From Catonia carolina (lineage: Eukaryota; Arthropoda; Insecta; Hemiptera; Achilidae): a stretch of 64,000 nt of DNA. Positions 46,905 to 59,184 of the stretch are shown in pieces. The translations under genes and the position numbers were made by a program. How positions within the stretch are numbered: the stretch's first letter is position 1; each line of letters begins with the position of its first letter. The DNA lies in contig JAQMRL010000001.1 of assembly GCA_035578175.1 (NCBI GenBank), forward strand, positions 51,173,553 to 51,237,552. Reading direction: 5' to 3'. Under the pieces are notes generated by a model. That model was not told where the DNA came from. It worked only from the letters and a program-made list of their open reading frames with translations, and searched no databases.

Positions 46905-49449
46905 CAGTCGACCCTCGCAATAACGGACTAAATGGGGATCAACGATGTCCGTTATTGTGAATGTCCGTTATATTGAAAGTTACGAAATAACCAAACTTGA
47001 GGGGAAATATGTACTGTAACTAATATAGAAGTACATTTTGCAGAATCATAATACTGTACGATGTGAACTTAATGAGTAAATAATCTAAAATGAAATATAT
47101 TTCGAAAACGTAATTTAATTTTACACTAAACTTACCTAGTATATTACATATTACGTCACATTGGATAAACACATTAGGCTTCATTATTTGTACATAGTAT
47201 TTACACGTAAATTACAGTAGGTGTAGCTTACAGTATAACACAAAAACAGTTGTCGTAAAACTTGATTACAATAAGTATATTGTACATAAAAAAACGAAAT
47301 ATCACAAGAGTTATAACGGAAAAACGAAAGTGTTAATTATTGACTCGAAGATTGAATTGGAGAAAAATACTTGCTTATTTTTGATTGTGTGCCCGATTGA
47401 TTCTGTTTCTTTATTATAAGTTCTTTCAACTGTCTAATATTTTCATAAAACTGCTGTACATTCTGCTCGTCGGATGAATCGATGAATGAAATAACGGTAT
47501 CAATTGCCTCCCGAACTACAGAAAGTTTTAGCTTTTGTACCTCCTCCTCTTCGTCACTGGAATCATTGTCATTTCTTTTGAGAACTTCTTCTACTATCTC
47601 ATCTTCATTCATCACTTGATATCCGGGATCGCAGTCATCATCTTCTAACCATTGTCGGACGTCATCTTCCATGATTTTGTTCTCTCCTCTTTGTATGAAA
47701 ATGTTTACTAGTTCACCAGATTCTTGTAGATAATCTTTTAAGTTTTCTTATACATCGTCGTTTTCTTTCAATAGTTTATTCCACGAATTTACAAGAGTAT
47801 CCTTTTTTACGCAATTCCATGAGGCATTTATATTAAAAATAGCTGATTTAATTGAATACTTTTTGATGTTGTATAGAGTTTTTTCTCCTCGGCGATCTTC
47901 TGTTGCATCATCGTCGTCCTCCAATACTTCAAGGACTTCATCCATGTATTTTCGCCGATACAATCTTTTACATGCCGAGATGACAGTCTGATCCATTGGC
48001 TGGAGTAAAGGTGTTACATTTGGGGGTAAATACAGGCACTTAATTTTTCCGTCGTTACTGACGAGCTTTTCAGGAAGCGGGTGTGCAGGTGCATTATCCA
48101 TAATTAAAAGAGCTTTTACATCTTTTGCTGGAATATTTAAGGTTGTTTCTTGAAATTCACGCACAGAAGGGACAAATTTTTTGAAAAACCAATCTTCACA
48201 TATTTGTAAATTGAACCACGCCTTTTTAGAGCTATAATAATGCACAGGAAGAGTGTTCATAATATTTTTTAAAGGACGAGGACGTGCAGCCTTTCCAACC
48301 ATGGCTAATTTCAGACGATGTGATCCGTCAGCATTGGCACAAAATAGCGCTGACAATCTGTCTTTGCTATTTTTACGTCCCGGTAGTTTTTTTCGTGTTC
48401 ATACGCTTGAGTATTTTTTGGAAGTGATCGCCAGAATAATCCCGTCTCGTCAGCATTGTAAACTTGAAAAAGTTTCAAAGACTCATCTTTCATTAACTTT
48501 TTTAATTTGTCCTTGAAAGGTTGAATTTCTTCAGTCGGTGCACTGGCTGCTTCGCCATGAGTTATATGGTTTGTTAAACCATGTCTGCTTCGAAATCGCC
48601 ACAGCCATCCATCACTAGCTTCAAAATGTTCTATTCCTAGTCGATTTGCGAATCGTTTAGCAGCATTCTGAATTTCTACACCACGCACGTTTATTCCAGA
48701 AGATCGTAGTTGCATAAACCACTTAAAAACGGAATTTTCGAGATCTTGATTTCCCGCAACTCTCATATGTTTTCTTTCGTTCTCTAAATTCGTTGCATTA
48801 TTATAGTTTAATGAAAATTTCAGAAGTTTCTCTTTAGATTTCCGTATGTCTGAAACAGTTTGCTTTTTAACACCGTACTCGTCACACAAACTTGCAACAC
48901 TAGCACCAGATTCCAGTTTTTTTATTAACTGCAATTTGTCGCCAACGGACAAATTAACTCGTTTTCTTTTAGACGAGGACGCCATCTTAAATTTCAAGAA
49001 AGCTAACAACAATTTCACGACACAAAACGTAATATGTACACCAACAATAATAAAATATAATGAAATAATAAACTGTATAAGTAATGAAATAAACTACAAT
49101 TCAGTAGTAAACACTTTACTGAAAAAGCTAAGAAAGGGCACAGAACTACGTACGCTAGCTAAGAAAGACCACGAACAGATAAAACTAACATATACTAGAA
49201 TTAACCCTACCGGACAAAGACAACTAGAAATAGACCAACCCGTTTCCTAACAAGTAACCGTGAGTTAACCTTTACCCCTCCTACGCACAGTACGGCATAA
49301 CTTTAACCAGATAGCAGCACATGTCGGAATAAGTTAGACGCGTTATCACGATGGTTTTACACGATCTGTCGTTTTAGCCGATTTCCGAAAGCTAGTCCGT
49401 TGTATTGAAAGTCCGTAATAACGGTGTCCGTTATTGCGAGGGTCGACTG
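46905..49449 (-). mobile_element. Structurally complete Tigger/pogo-type DNA transposon
   Basis: The 2545-bp element is bounded by 24-bp perfect terminal inverted repeats (cagtcgaccctcgcaataac + ggac at the left, its reverse complement at the right), each flanked by TA (46903-46904, 49450-49451). Subterminal copies of a gtccgttatt-type motif occur at both ends (46947-46956, 46965-46972, and near 49410-49435). These are possible transposase binding sites. The transposase gene is on the minus strand. Confidence 0.95.
47337..48985 (-). pseudogene. Tigger transposase gene, disrupted by a frame break and a nonsense codon
   Basis: A cut-and-paste transposase read from ATG 48985. Residues about 1-60 form the CENP-B-type helix-turn-helix (RVNLSVGDKLQLIKKLESGA; SLCDEYGVKKQTVSDIRKSK). 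About 70-150 form the second CENP-B-like DNA-binding domain (VFKWFMQLRSSGINVRG; WLWRFRSRHGL). The DDE/D catalytic core follows, with NADETGLFWRSL, LLIMDNAPAHPLPEK and LLQPMDQTVI; the last two Asp residues are 34 apart. An acidic tail (EDDVRQWLEDDDCDPGYQ) closes it. Near 48390-48410 the frame is lost in a short A-run/G-run after YEHEK and resumes in another frame at RKNSKDRLSALF. An in-frame TAA at 47748-47750 interrupts the frame after ENDDV. All domains are otherwise recognisable, so the inactivation is recent or partly a sequencing error. Confidence 0.92.
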
Positions 49450-49454
49450 TATTT

Positions 49455-51160
49455 AGTACCTTAGTCACTTGTAGCTCATTTGGACTAGAAATAATTTTTT
49501 TCTTTATTTTTCTCTCAAAATGATTGAACTCAACTCTTGATTGAACTCATATTGAACAAATAAAGTAATTACTAAATTGACGTTATGTTTTCAGAAGTAA
49601 ATGAAATGTAGTAATTGTTCATCTTAAAATTTAATTTTTTCATTTATAACATTACCATCCTTATAACTAAATGTACTAAAAGTATACAACGATTAAAAAT
49701 TACAAAAATGCATTCTGAATTTAAGTTATGCTGTTTACTGCAGTTATATCTTCTACACTGAATAAAAATGTAACCGTAATTCATTTTTAAACAGATTATG
49801 TATTGTTTTTAAATAGTTCTTTAAAGGTATGCACTGAAAAATTTCCTTTGGTAGGTTTGATTTGTATAATAATTTATGTAACCTTGATGATATTACCAGA
49901 ACATTAAGTAACTTATATCAAATGATATTAAAATACTGAATAATGTTATTTATTTTTAAATGTTTAGTATTTAATATTTCCTTGCAATATTGCTCAGGTG
50001 AGGAATGATCATTTGAAATATGTTAATACTGTATTTGGTTAGGATGAGTTGCTTAATTTGTCAATTTATACAAATGTAAGTAAAAAATTAAAGCGATTTC
50101 TTTTTGATAATAATTTATTTTTATTCCATAGTTTGTTAAGTTTAGAAAGCATGAACATAAATGTGCTGTAGTTTAACTGACATTAATATCACTGCTAAAC
50201 GGGGTGGAAGGTATACAGGGTTACATGGTGGTGTACCGAGCAGGTAGTTTTAGATACTGGAAGCCACTCATTCGTTGGGATTGGTGTTGTGTTTTCATTC
50301 AGGAATTGATTTATTAACGGTATTTTTGTACATTTTCTTCATTTCCACTTTTTTAACAGTATTTTTCAATACTAATTTTTCATATCTACTTTCCTTATCA
50401 ATATTTTTTATACTCATCACAGTCATAATATTTTCTCGGCCATATTTCTCTTCATCATGCCACATGACTACAGATTATGAATTGGGTGGATTAGAGCCTC
50501 TTAAATTAACAAACGTTTTAATTCTCATTTTTGTTAAAATACAAAAAAATAATACAAGTAAAAATAAAGATATGTACAAAAAAGTATATAAATTTAATAA
50601 TCTTATAAAGAAGTAATGTTTGTTTTTTTGAGGTAATCTCAGAAACTAACCAACCGATTTCAAAAATGCATGAAATTATGTACCTTATATAATTTTTCAG
50701 TTTTGAAAAAAATTTGTGGTTGGTAAAATGAAGTCCTCTTTTATTATATTTGTTTGATGTAAGGTCGTTTAGTAAGGTAGTTTGTTTATCAGTATAATAC
50801 TATCTATTACTATGTATAATATATTGTATTAGCAGTCAGGTATCAGGTACAGTACAGTGCAGTACCACCCTATAATATGACATCATCCTTTACTTTTTCT
50901 TTTTCTTGAAATTTTTGGAAACCACAAACATTGCTTTTTTTTACTTTTGAGACCCCATAGGATCACTTTAGTTCAAATTCAGGTTTGTTCCAGGGTTGGA
51001 TTTCTTTGAGAAGCACGCTCTCTTGAGACCGCCTTCCTTTCATTTGGCCCACACTTTCTTAAAACGCTCCGATCTTTGTCTCCGGTCTTCATCGGTAAAC
51101 ACCCTGTTGTATACTCTCCTAACATTGTTTATACAGAAGTTTTAAATTAAATCTTAATTT
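49455..51160. other. Intergenic, no supported gene
   Basis: 50280-50370 resembles 1135-1205, a short dispersed repeat. The reverse strand of 50890-51125 reads VFTDEDRRQRSERFKKVWAK with a Lys/Arg-rich continuation and a stop; this may be a fragment of a mobile element. Nothing else was seen. Confidence 0.5.
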
Positions 51161-51166
51161 AAATCC

Positions 51167-51430
51167 ACTGGGTTGGTCTAGTGGTAAAGTCATCGCTGTG
51201 AGTCAGCTGTTTAATGGCTGATTTTCAGAGATCGAGGTTCAATGTTTCAAATCTTAGTAAAGGTAGCAGCTACTTACATATGGATTTGAATGCTAGACAT
51301 TGATTACTGGTATACATTCATGGTTTGGGTTTGATTAACCATACTCTCTTAGGAATGGTTGTTCTGAGTTTGTACAAGACTACACTTCATTTTATACATC
51401 ATACATATCATCTTCGTCTTATTGGTTCAT
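51167..51430 (+). mobile_element. tRNA-derived SINE, family D, plus-strand copy
   Basis: ggttggtctagtggtaaagtcatcgc (A box), then a degraded B box in gaggttcaatgtttcaaatc. The body catatggatttgaatgctag ... ggtttgattaacca aligns with the reverse complement of 40258-40518. Confidence 0.85.
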
Positions 51431-51528
51431 GGGTTGTTCTTAATTTTGTTATTTGTGTGTACAGAATATAAAATCGCCCACGTACCATAAATATTTACCA
51501 GTAAAGATATGTATATATATTATTCAGT

Positions 51529-51918
51529 ATGGGTAACATAGGCAGGGGTTTTAAAATTCAAAAGAACATGATTAAGTTTTTGGTGGGAGCTAACCAGTTC
51601 ACCTTATGCAGGCCACTATTTAAGAAGCTTAAATTGCTTACAGTTCCCTCACTCTGCATTTTTGAGATGACAATGTATGTGAGGCAAAATACTTGTATGC
51701 AAAATTTCAATGTCCACTATCATAACACAAGAAACAGAAACGATTATGAGGCTAACCACAACACTAAATGTGTGAACAAAAACATACTTATGCAGGGAGG
51801 AAATACATCAATAAATTACCCCAATTTTTTAAATGTGATAACATGCATTCCTCTAAAAAATCTGAAAAATTACTTGATTATTAAAATTTTTTTATGGGGT
51901 ACAAGAATTTCTTTCTAA
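51529..51918 (+). pseudogene. LINE C-terminal fragment with an open frame (jockey/CR1-like)
   Basis: 129 codons open from 51529. IKFLVGANQFTLCRPLFKKL, KLLTVPSLCIFEMTMYVRQN, then NVHYHNTRNRNDYE, GNTSINYPNFLNVITC and FKNYL-type ending resemble the C-terminal domain after the reverse transcriptase of jockey/CR1-like elements (RPLFK.L.ILT.PSLYI.E; H.YNTR). The 5' part of the element is missing, and the absence of stops suggests a fairly recent 5'-truncated insertion. No target duplication was found. Confidence 0.75.
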
Positions 51919-52299
51919 ACAGTAGTTAGTAGATCAATGTATGATTGACATATGTATTTCAGGTGTTATAGCTTCTTGACATGTCCTATGTACTCCCTTC
52001 GGAGTCTCCTGGAGGCAATAAAAAAAGAAGTGTGTGGCATTTGGTTGTGCTGGCAATTCCTTCTTCTAATTCATATTATGCTTTACCACCAGGCCAACAA
52101 TCTATCTCCATTTTGCATTCTAAATGAGCTTTCAAAGCTTTAAGGAATCATACTGTTTTGATTAAGGGCTTCTAAGAGCACACATTATCAACAGTAATTT
52201 TGTATGCACTTAAAATAATTTTGTTTAATTTGAAGAAATTGGTAGTTAATTTTGTTTTATTATTGCTCTGTTCTAAGGATTGATTTGTAGTATTTTTTA

Positions 52300-52440
52300 G
52301 CAATGCCTGTAAACGCCTTAGCTTTGTGCGTAGGTAAAATGACATGAGGGTGATGTACAGTTGAAAAAATTCCAGACCTGCTCAGGATCCCGTCATAGAA
52401 GCTAGATCACTAAACCAATAAACCACTAAACCAATTAGCT
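52300..52440 (-). mobile_element. SINE fragment, family B, minus strand
   Basis: The reverse strand reads aattggtttagtggtttattggtttagtg (A-box-like, apparently duplicated) then gagcaggtctggaattttttcaa and a body like that of 24996-25090. The B box is largely lost. Confidence 0.55.
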
Positions 52441-53667
52441 ATGTTAATAATATGAATAAATTATTATCGATGAAAAATAAAACCTGTTTACTTTTTATTT
52501 ACATGTTTCGCTACTACAGTTCAATTAATTGAAATAAAGTAGTATACAAATGATTATGAATTTATTTTTATGAAGGTTATTTATGTACTTAATATATTTC
52601 AATTACTGTAATGTTATGAAATCTATGATATCATCTTGCTTAAAAATGAATTTCTTTCTAATATGAATATCCATAGACCTGCCAGCAATCAAATAAATAA
52701 ACCATACCATAGTCTTAGTGGTGTACCAGCCGACCTCCATTGCCACTCTATACAAAGTAGCAATTCAAAGTGCTTTTCGGTGATATTTATTCAATGTCAA
52801 TAATGATGATTAATCATTCCTGTTGGTTATAAAAAGTATATTATATTAATTTAGAATTATGAAGAGTAAGAAGCAGAAAACGTGTGATATTTATTCAGCC
52901 TGTATTGTATTATATTACTACATATATTTTATTTTTAATATTAGTAGTTAATAACCTTTTGTTAATTTGTTTGGAGTATTGATTGACTTCGACATTCAAA
53001 CGTAACAAAATGTATTTAGAAAGTATATTATAAAATAGAATACATACTGTTGTATATAGACATATATTTTTTTATAAATAGTAGTTATTAATATGTTATT
53101 GATTTTATAATTTACTTGAATTTATTTCTTAGTTAAGATAAAGTAGTAGATTTTTTATTTCATTTTGATTTTTTTTTATTTATTTAATCACTTTGTCCCT
53201 TCCTCATCATTCCTTGAATTTACATTTATTTTGTATTGTGATTTATCTTTTAAAAATACAAGATCCTTTAAAAATTAACATCATTAATTACAGATAAATT
53301 GTTTGTTTTGATTTAAACTGAAAATTTTTTATTGAATTAATAATTCCATTAGATTAGTTACATACAGTTCATTCATGTGTTCAGTGTAAAGTGATCGTAA
53401 TGAAGCCACACAAATGGTAACTAATTGTAATCCAGTGACAAAGCAACTTGGTTGGATATTAAAAATAAAATACTCCGTTGTGGTATGCTTTCTCTCTTGA
53501 TAAAATTGTATATACTGTAATGTATTGTGACAAACTGATTTATCGTAGACATTACATATTGTACTTTGTGAAATGGTGTTAAAATATAACTTGGCTTAAA
53601 AATCACACAGACTAAGTAATTAAATTGTTACTTACCATTAAATTTAATCATCAGTCAAATATATATA

Positions 53668-54469
53668 AAGTCAAATCTTTCTAATTCATGTCACAATATT
53701 TTGTTCAGTTTATAGAAAATGAACCAAAACTATATGGAAGATTAATAATGGTGATCAGGTGACCAAAATGACAGGGCTTGGGTCTTTCGATGAAACTTTA
53801 AAGAAGTTGATTAATGGGGTTTATTTTTTGGGTTTCGGGGTAGCTATAGTAGAATTGGACAGAAAATTAGAAAAGGAGTTAAATAGAATGGTGCAGAAAG
53901 CAAGTGATTTCTACCAGAGATGTGTAAGAAGCTTCGTATTGGATCAACAAGGTCCTATATAGCCTATTGTAAGAAAATTATGTATAAAACATATTTATGT
54001 TCTAATGCTGAATCATGCAGTAGAACCATGAATAGGCAGAAGGAAGGCAGAGATTAGAATGCAGATGGCAGAAGTGAAGTTTAAGAGGAAGTGAAGGAAG
54101 AGGCTTGGAAAGACATGAAGAGTTAGAGTGAAAAATGATGTAATTGAGGAACATTGAGGGGATGGACAGCCTGATAAGTGAAGTTCAACAGACGAAGCTG
54201 TAATGGTTCATCATGTCAGTAAGTTGGAGGAGCGTAGACTTTTTAAAAGGATGCTGTACTTGGAGATGAAAGGATAAGGCCAAGAGTGAAGTGGATGGGT
54301 TCAGTTGTGGATGAATTGCAAAAAAGATGCGATGCTAAAAGAGAATTGGTTCAGCAATGCTCAAATTTCTTTGAATGATAGAATTTAATTCAAATTAAGG
54401 AGGATTTTTTGAAGGGATAAAGTAAATATTCAATTTGAAGAGTATTTCGAATTTAGAGAGGTTTGACTG
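53668..54469 (+). mobile_element. TIR-bounded element enclosing LINE-derived coding relics
   Basis: The left end TA-aagtcaaatctttctaattc and right end (reverse cagtcaaacctctctaaattc, then TA) are imperfect inverted repeats about 20 bases long, with TA at both outer edges. Between them the plus strand carries LINE C-terminal coding: LDRKLEKELNRMVQKASDFY, RVKNDVIEE, SLISEVQQTKL.WF and KDKAKSEVDGF. Either a LINE fragment inserted into a MITE or a MITE captured it. Confidence 0.55.
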
Positions 54470-54474
54470 TATTT

Positions 54475-57220
54475 ATTTCTTTACTTGATATATCATAAAT
54501 CATGTTTTTAATCTTTATAACACACACCTTGTGTTTTAAAATGCATATTATAATTACCATAGCAAATATGGTAATAGTTTAAATTTTATCTCGAGATTAC
54601 ATTTTAATGAAGTAATTTTCAACGATACCCGCTGTGTATCTTTGATGTTAGTCAATCAAAACCTGTTTATTAATTTTTTGAGGTACACTGTCAAAAATTC
54701 AGTTATCTTAACATCAGTATTATGAAGTAACAATGCTTTCTGTATAAATATTATATGGTAGCATAAATATGCTACTAGATATTGTGATATTTGCATGAAT
54801 TACACATAGTGATATCAACACCACAACAATTCCTTTTATAGATTTATAGTGGAATAGCCTATTTCTGTAATTGATGGTGTTATTGTCAATAAGTGAAAAA
54901 TGTTCGTAAGATTGCATACATAAATTAATAAAAAATGTAATCATGTAATATTGTAATTATTATTACATTGTTTAAGTAAGCTAATTATATAAAATCAAAT
55001 TTATTGAAATGAATACCTAATATTCACATAAATAAACAAACTTTTAGTTATGATATTGTAAAAATTATTTGATAATGAATATTTTCTCAGATATACCAAT
55101 TTATATTCTAGAATTTGATTGTCCATAAGTGCAAATAGATTTTGCTTCTAACTTTGCTGCATTTTGGTTTTTTCTGATCTACATTTTAGACGAGAAAAAA
55201 ATTAAAACTTACAAGCATATTTGTACAGTATAATCATTGTTTTATGTACAAAGATTTTTTTTAATGTTGAAAAGAATGAATTTTTTGGTTAAACAAGCGT
55301 GCTGGTATTGTCTGCTTCTGTTGATCTGCTGCAGTTAATCTTTCTGAATTTACTATTCTTTTTTTACTAATTTATTTATTTTATAAGCCACCAGGTTAAT
55401 AACAGTTGAACTGGTAATTCACAGAGCAACTGTATGAGAAGATTTTTTTAACAAGATATGTGTATCTGATACACATTAGAATATAGTGTTGTTAGAACCA
55501 TGTATTTCATCAGAAATGATTGGGTACATTCTATCGGCATAATGTATTACATGTGTTGTGTGTTTGTAAGAGACACTTTTAACATTCTTAAATTTGATGT
55601 GAAAAACGGTTGTAAATTTCAGCTTGATTGTTTATAATATTTATATATTTTTCTTGTGTTGGCAAGCATGTTTGTAAAACATTATATGGCTTTAAAAACC
55701 AAAATGTTACACCACAGTCTTAATTACATAGAATCAGGTAACAGCATTCCAGGCATTTTTATGATCTATTTTACTTTATTAAATTTTGTTGAAATGTGCA
55801 GCAAAAAAATTGAACTGTTACATTTTTAATAACTATTCAATTTACTGACTGCTTTGTGCTGGTTTGTAAACTGAGTCTTGTAATTAAAATGGGAGACTCA
55901 GTGATGTGTACTTACGGCAAGGTTTTTGTTGCTTGCCTTATTGAGTTATCCCTTCTTAACTTTTTGAAGCACCATGTACCAGCAGAGAGACTGAGCTGCC
56001 CAGACTTTTGCTTTATATGTGTTTGTTATGACTACAGCACTTCTTGACTAATTCCAAATAGAGGTGTGCATTTCAGGTAATTTGTTTGCAGAAAAGATTC
56101 AGAATTAAAAAAACATCTAATAGCTAATAATGTGATAACAAAATGGACATTATTTTCTTTAAAAAATAAGTAATAAAAGTGAATACAGTACTTATTTGTA
56201 AATAATAGTTGTGTATGGTTGCTAAAATAATTCATCTCCAAAATTTACATCTGTAGAATAAATTATTAATTTAAAAAAATAACTGGTATGATTAACCCTA
56301 ACTTCAGTTTAAAATAATAATTCAGTTGGAGACTTTTAAAATGAAAACTTATTAATTGTGTTGTTAATGAAGAAAAAATGTTTATATAATTGCTAATCAA
56401 AATCTACAAGTAAGTAATATTTGTATTAAAAATAATAAAAAGACAATAATAATTTATTTGATTACTTTTTTCATCAATAAAGGTTTTTTGAATAGCTGTC
56501 AATTGTATTAAATTAATTGTAACACAATTTGAAGGCAATCCTGTTATTTTTTGCTCTAAACAGTGCATTGGAAACTTTAAAGAATTTGAATAATTGGACT
56601 ATATCATTACCGAATGTATAGATATATAATATATACTCTATATAAACTTTTATATCAAATTATAATCAAAAATTATAATCAAGTTAGAAATCATAAAATG
56701 AGTTTTGAAAAATGTATATTATTATATAAAAAGTACAAATAAATAATATTTACACTAACAATAATTAGCTTATTATAATAATTATGTATTAGTCAAATAA
56801 ATAAATAATAGCTGGCATCATAACCTTTGGCTGGCCAAGCCTAAATACTACTTTAGTAAAGACTACCTACTTAAAAAAAAAATGTAATGATAATAAATAG
56901 TGAATAGATTTGTTATATTTGTTTCATGGTTTTTACTGATTTATTTAAAAACTGTTACTGTTTCTTACTACATTAACATTTTGTATGTTATGACTTGTTC
57001 TAGTAAATTAAATAAAATGAGAGAATTTTACTAATTTAGAGGTCAACTCATTTTTTTCTATTATATAAGTGATACCTACAGTCTTTGCCTCTTGTTGATG
57101 TTGAGATAAAATGAGTAGTAGTACGTATGTCTGTCAAACAATAATGTCTGAGAAACTTGTGGAGCTGAAGTAAGTCAATGAAACTAATGCTTATTATAAC
57201 TATGAGATTCTATTTAGAGG
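54475..57220. other. AT-rich intergenic region, no gene seen
   Basis: About 2.7 kb without a recognisable frame, exon or element end. Confidence 0.5.
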
Positions 57221-57227
57221 TTCTTAG

Positions 57228-57500
57228 GCTAGTGGATGAGAAAAAAGTATATGGAAGCATCTTACCAGAAGAAGTGATAGGGTAGTGGGCCATGTCTTAA
57301 GACATCCAGGTATTGGTCGATCAAAAATGGAGGGTAATATTGAGGGAGATAATTGTAGGGGGAGGCAAAGGTTAGAATATATAAGCAAATTACAAAAGAT
57401 GTAGGGTTTTACAGGTATGTAGATATGAAATGACTTGTGCAAGAAAGAACAGCTTGGAGAACTACATCAAACCAGTTGAGAGACTGATAACAAAAAATTA
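57228..57500 (+). pseudogene. LINE C-terminal relic
   Basis: Reads RRSDRVVGHVLRHPGIGRSK, EGNIEGDNCRGRQRLEYISK and, after shifts, DLCKKEQLGELHQTS. This is a good match in order to the RR..R..GH.LRH......EG.I.GKR.RGRPR..Y C-terminus of insect LINEs. Confidence 0.78.
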
Positions 57501-57744
57501 TAACTATAAATTTATAATTAAAAGTTATAAAAGGTATAAAGTTAAAGCGGAGATGAGATTTCTGCGAAGAGTTAAGGGATGCTCGAGATTGGATAAAGTG
57601 TGAAATATGGATACTAGGAATGAGCTCCAAGTCTTAAATAAAGAACTATTATAAAATTACTTACTCCATTTAAGTAAAAAAAATAAAAAAAACAGACAAA
57701 GACAGAACAGATTAGGTAATCTTTCTGTCATTGGTTAGTTCTTT

Positions 57745-57985
57745 TTTAGTACAGGTATAGGTATGTGCAACTGCCTGAATGAGAAGATTGAGGGGTATCG
57801 AGGCCAATAAAGGGGACACCTGGATAGCATGCCGGACCACAGAATGCCCTTCCAATTACACCGTTATGCACTGGTTGGATGGAGTGATGTGAAACGACCT
57901 CAGAAAACATAGATATAAGCTGAGAGTTTCAAGTTCGTAAGTTCGGAACAGGCGACGTCCTGAGCCGTGAAGGAAGAAGAAGAAG
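57745..57985 (+). pseudogene. LINE 3' end relic with GAA-rich tail
   Basis: Reads DSMPDHRMPFQLHRYALVGW followed by SDVKRPQKT and ends at gaaggaagaagaagaagac (57969-57987). This resembles LINE C-termini of the GRP..W type, but the match is short. Confidence 0.4.
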
Positions 57986-58179
57986 ACTATAAAGTAAACT
58001 TAAAACTATTTCACCTAACTTTCACAATAAAAAAATTAAATTATACCTTACAGTAAAAGTAGAGTGAATGAGTCTTTTTTGTGATTGAGCCTTAAATAAA
58101 TTACACAGAGACAGATTTTTCTCAGAGATTATAGAAGATCTTAGATCTTCTCCTTAATTTTATGTAGCACCTTACTGAT

Positions 58180-58430
58180 GATATTACAGCTCTGTCTTAA
58201 TGTTGTGTATAACCTTCTTAATTATTCCTCTCTCTCTATAGGTACAGTTCAATTTAATCAATTTAATGTTGTCTGTTTTCTTCTTTTTGTTAGGTCTAAC
58301 CACTTCATGCTTTTAAATTTGTGTATTCTTTCAAATTACTTTTTGTTTAGTCTGGGTCCATTCGGAGCATGTGCCCAAACAATTCTTAACTGCAGCTATT
58401 CTGTTTTCTGTTCTTGAGCACATATTTTTT
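58180..58430 (-). pseudogene. Probable LINE C-terminal relic, minus strand
   Basis: The reverse strand gives RIVWAHAPNGPRLNKK, FERIHKFK and ERGIIKKVIHN-like readings. These suggest the RW.GH..RM..RL.K.IFE......K C-terminus, though heavily decayed. Confidence 0.4.
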
Positions 58431-59114
58431 TCAAGATGTTTGTTTCTGTCATAAATTTATATGTGCTTCTTTTCAATGAGTGTTATAATAGAAATAAATA
58501 AACAAACAGTTCTGTATTTTTGTTTTTCCTTGCTAAAACTTTTTTCTTTTTCACGTACATTATGTGTGTTTGTGATAGTGTGATAAAAAAGTACATAGAA
58601 GGCAGTAGTACAGTCACTGTAGTGGCTAAGCAGTTGCGAGTTTACTACATTTGACAGTGGCTGCTTCTTATTTTTTCTTGAGGTTTGTCTTATGCATTTT
58701 ATTACGGGTGTGTAGTACAGGAGAGCTCAGGAAATTGTCCCACTGATATAACATACAGAAAATGGAAAAATTAAAATTTTTAATTTCCATGTTGTTCTTT
58801 GCAATGGCGTCAAATTCCCCATTTTATTACTGAATTCATAATCAACGCATCCTACAGATACAAAAATTTATGAATATCCAATGAAAGTGGAAAATTTAAT
58901 TTTATCAAAAAGGTACAAGTGAAATTTGAAAATGAGTGAAAGTAAAAGTGAAAAAATTTAAAGAGAAAGGAAAAATTTTTTGACGTCAAGTCTAATACTT
59001 TATGAGTTCCTTTATATTTCCAAATTCACCTTATACTGAATCAAAAAAGTACAAAATGTGAAGAAAATCTAAAGAAACACTACAAATTATATTTAATGTG
59101 CAGAATAAAATTTG

Positions 59115-59180
59115 TTTTGCTGGCTATGTGGCTTATTGGTTAGTGTGCTGGCCTGCAGAGCAGGAGATCCCAGGGGACTG
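59115..59180 (+). mobile_element. SINE head fragment
   Basis: tatgtggcttattggttagtgtgctggcc and agagcaggagatcccagg resemble the tRNA-like head of families A and B. The B box and body are missing. Confidence 0.5.
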
Positions 59181-59184
59181 GAAA

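Noticed and set aside
50275..50616. Open frame of 113 codons with apparent membrane segments
   Set aside because: T-rich DNA yields Phe/Leu runs; the 5' part is repeated at 1135-1205 without the frame.
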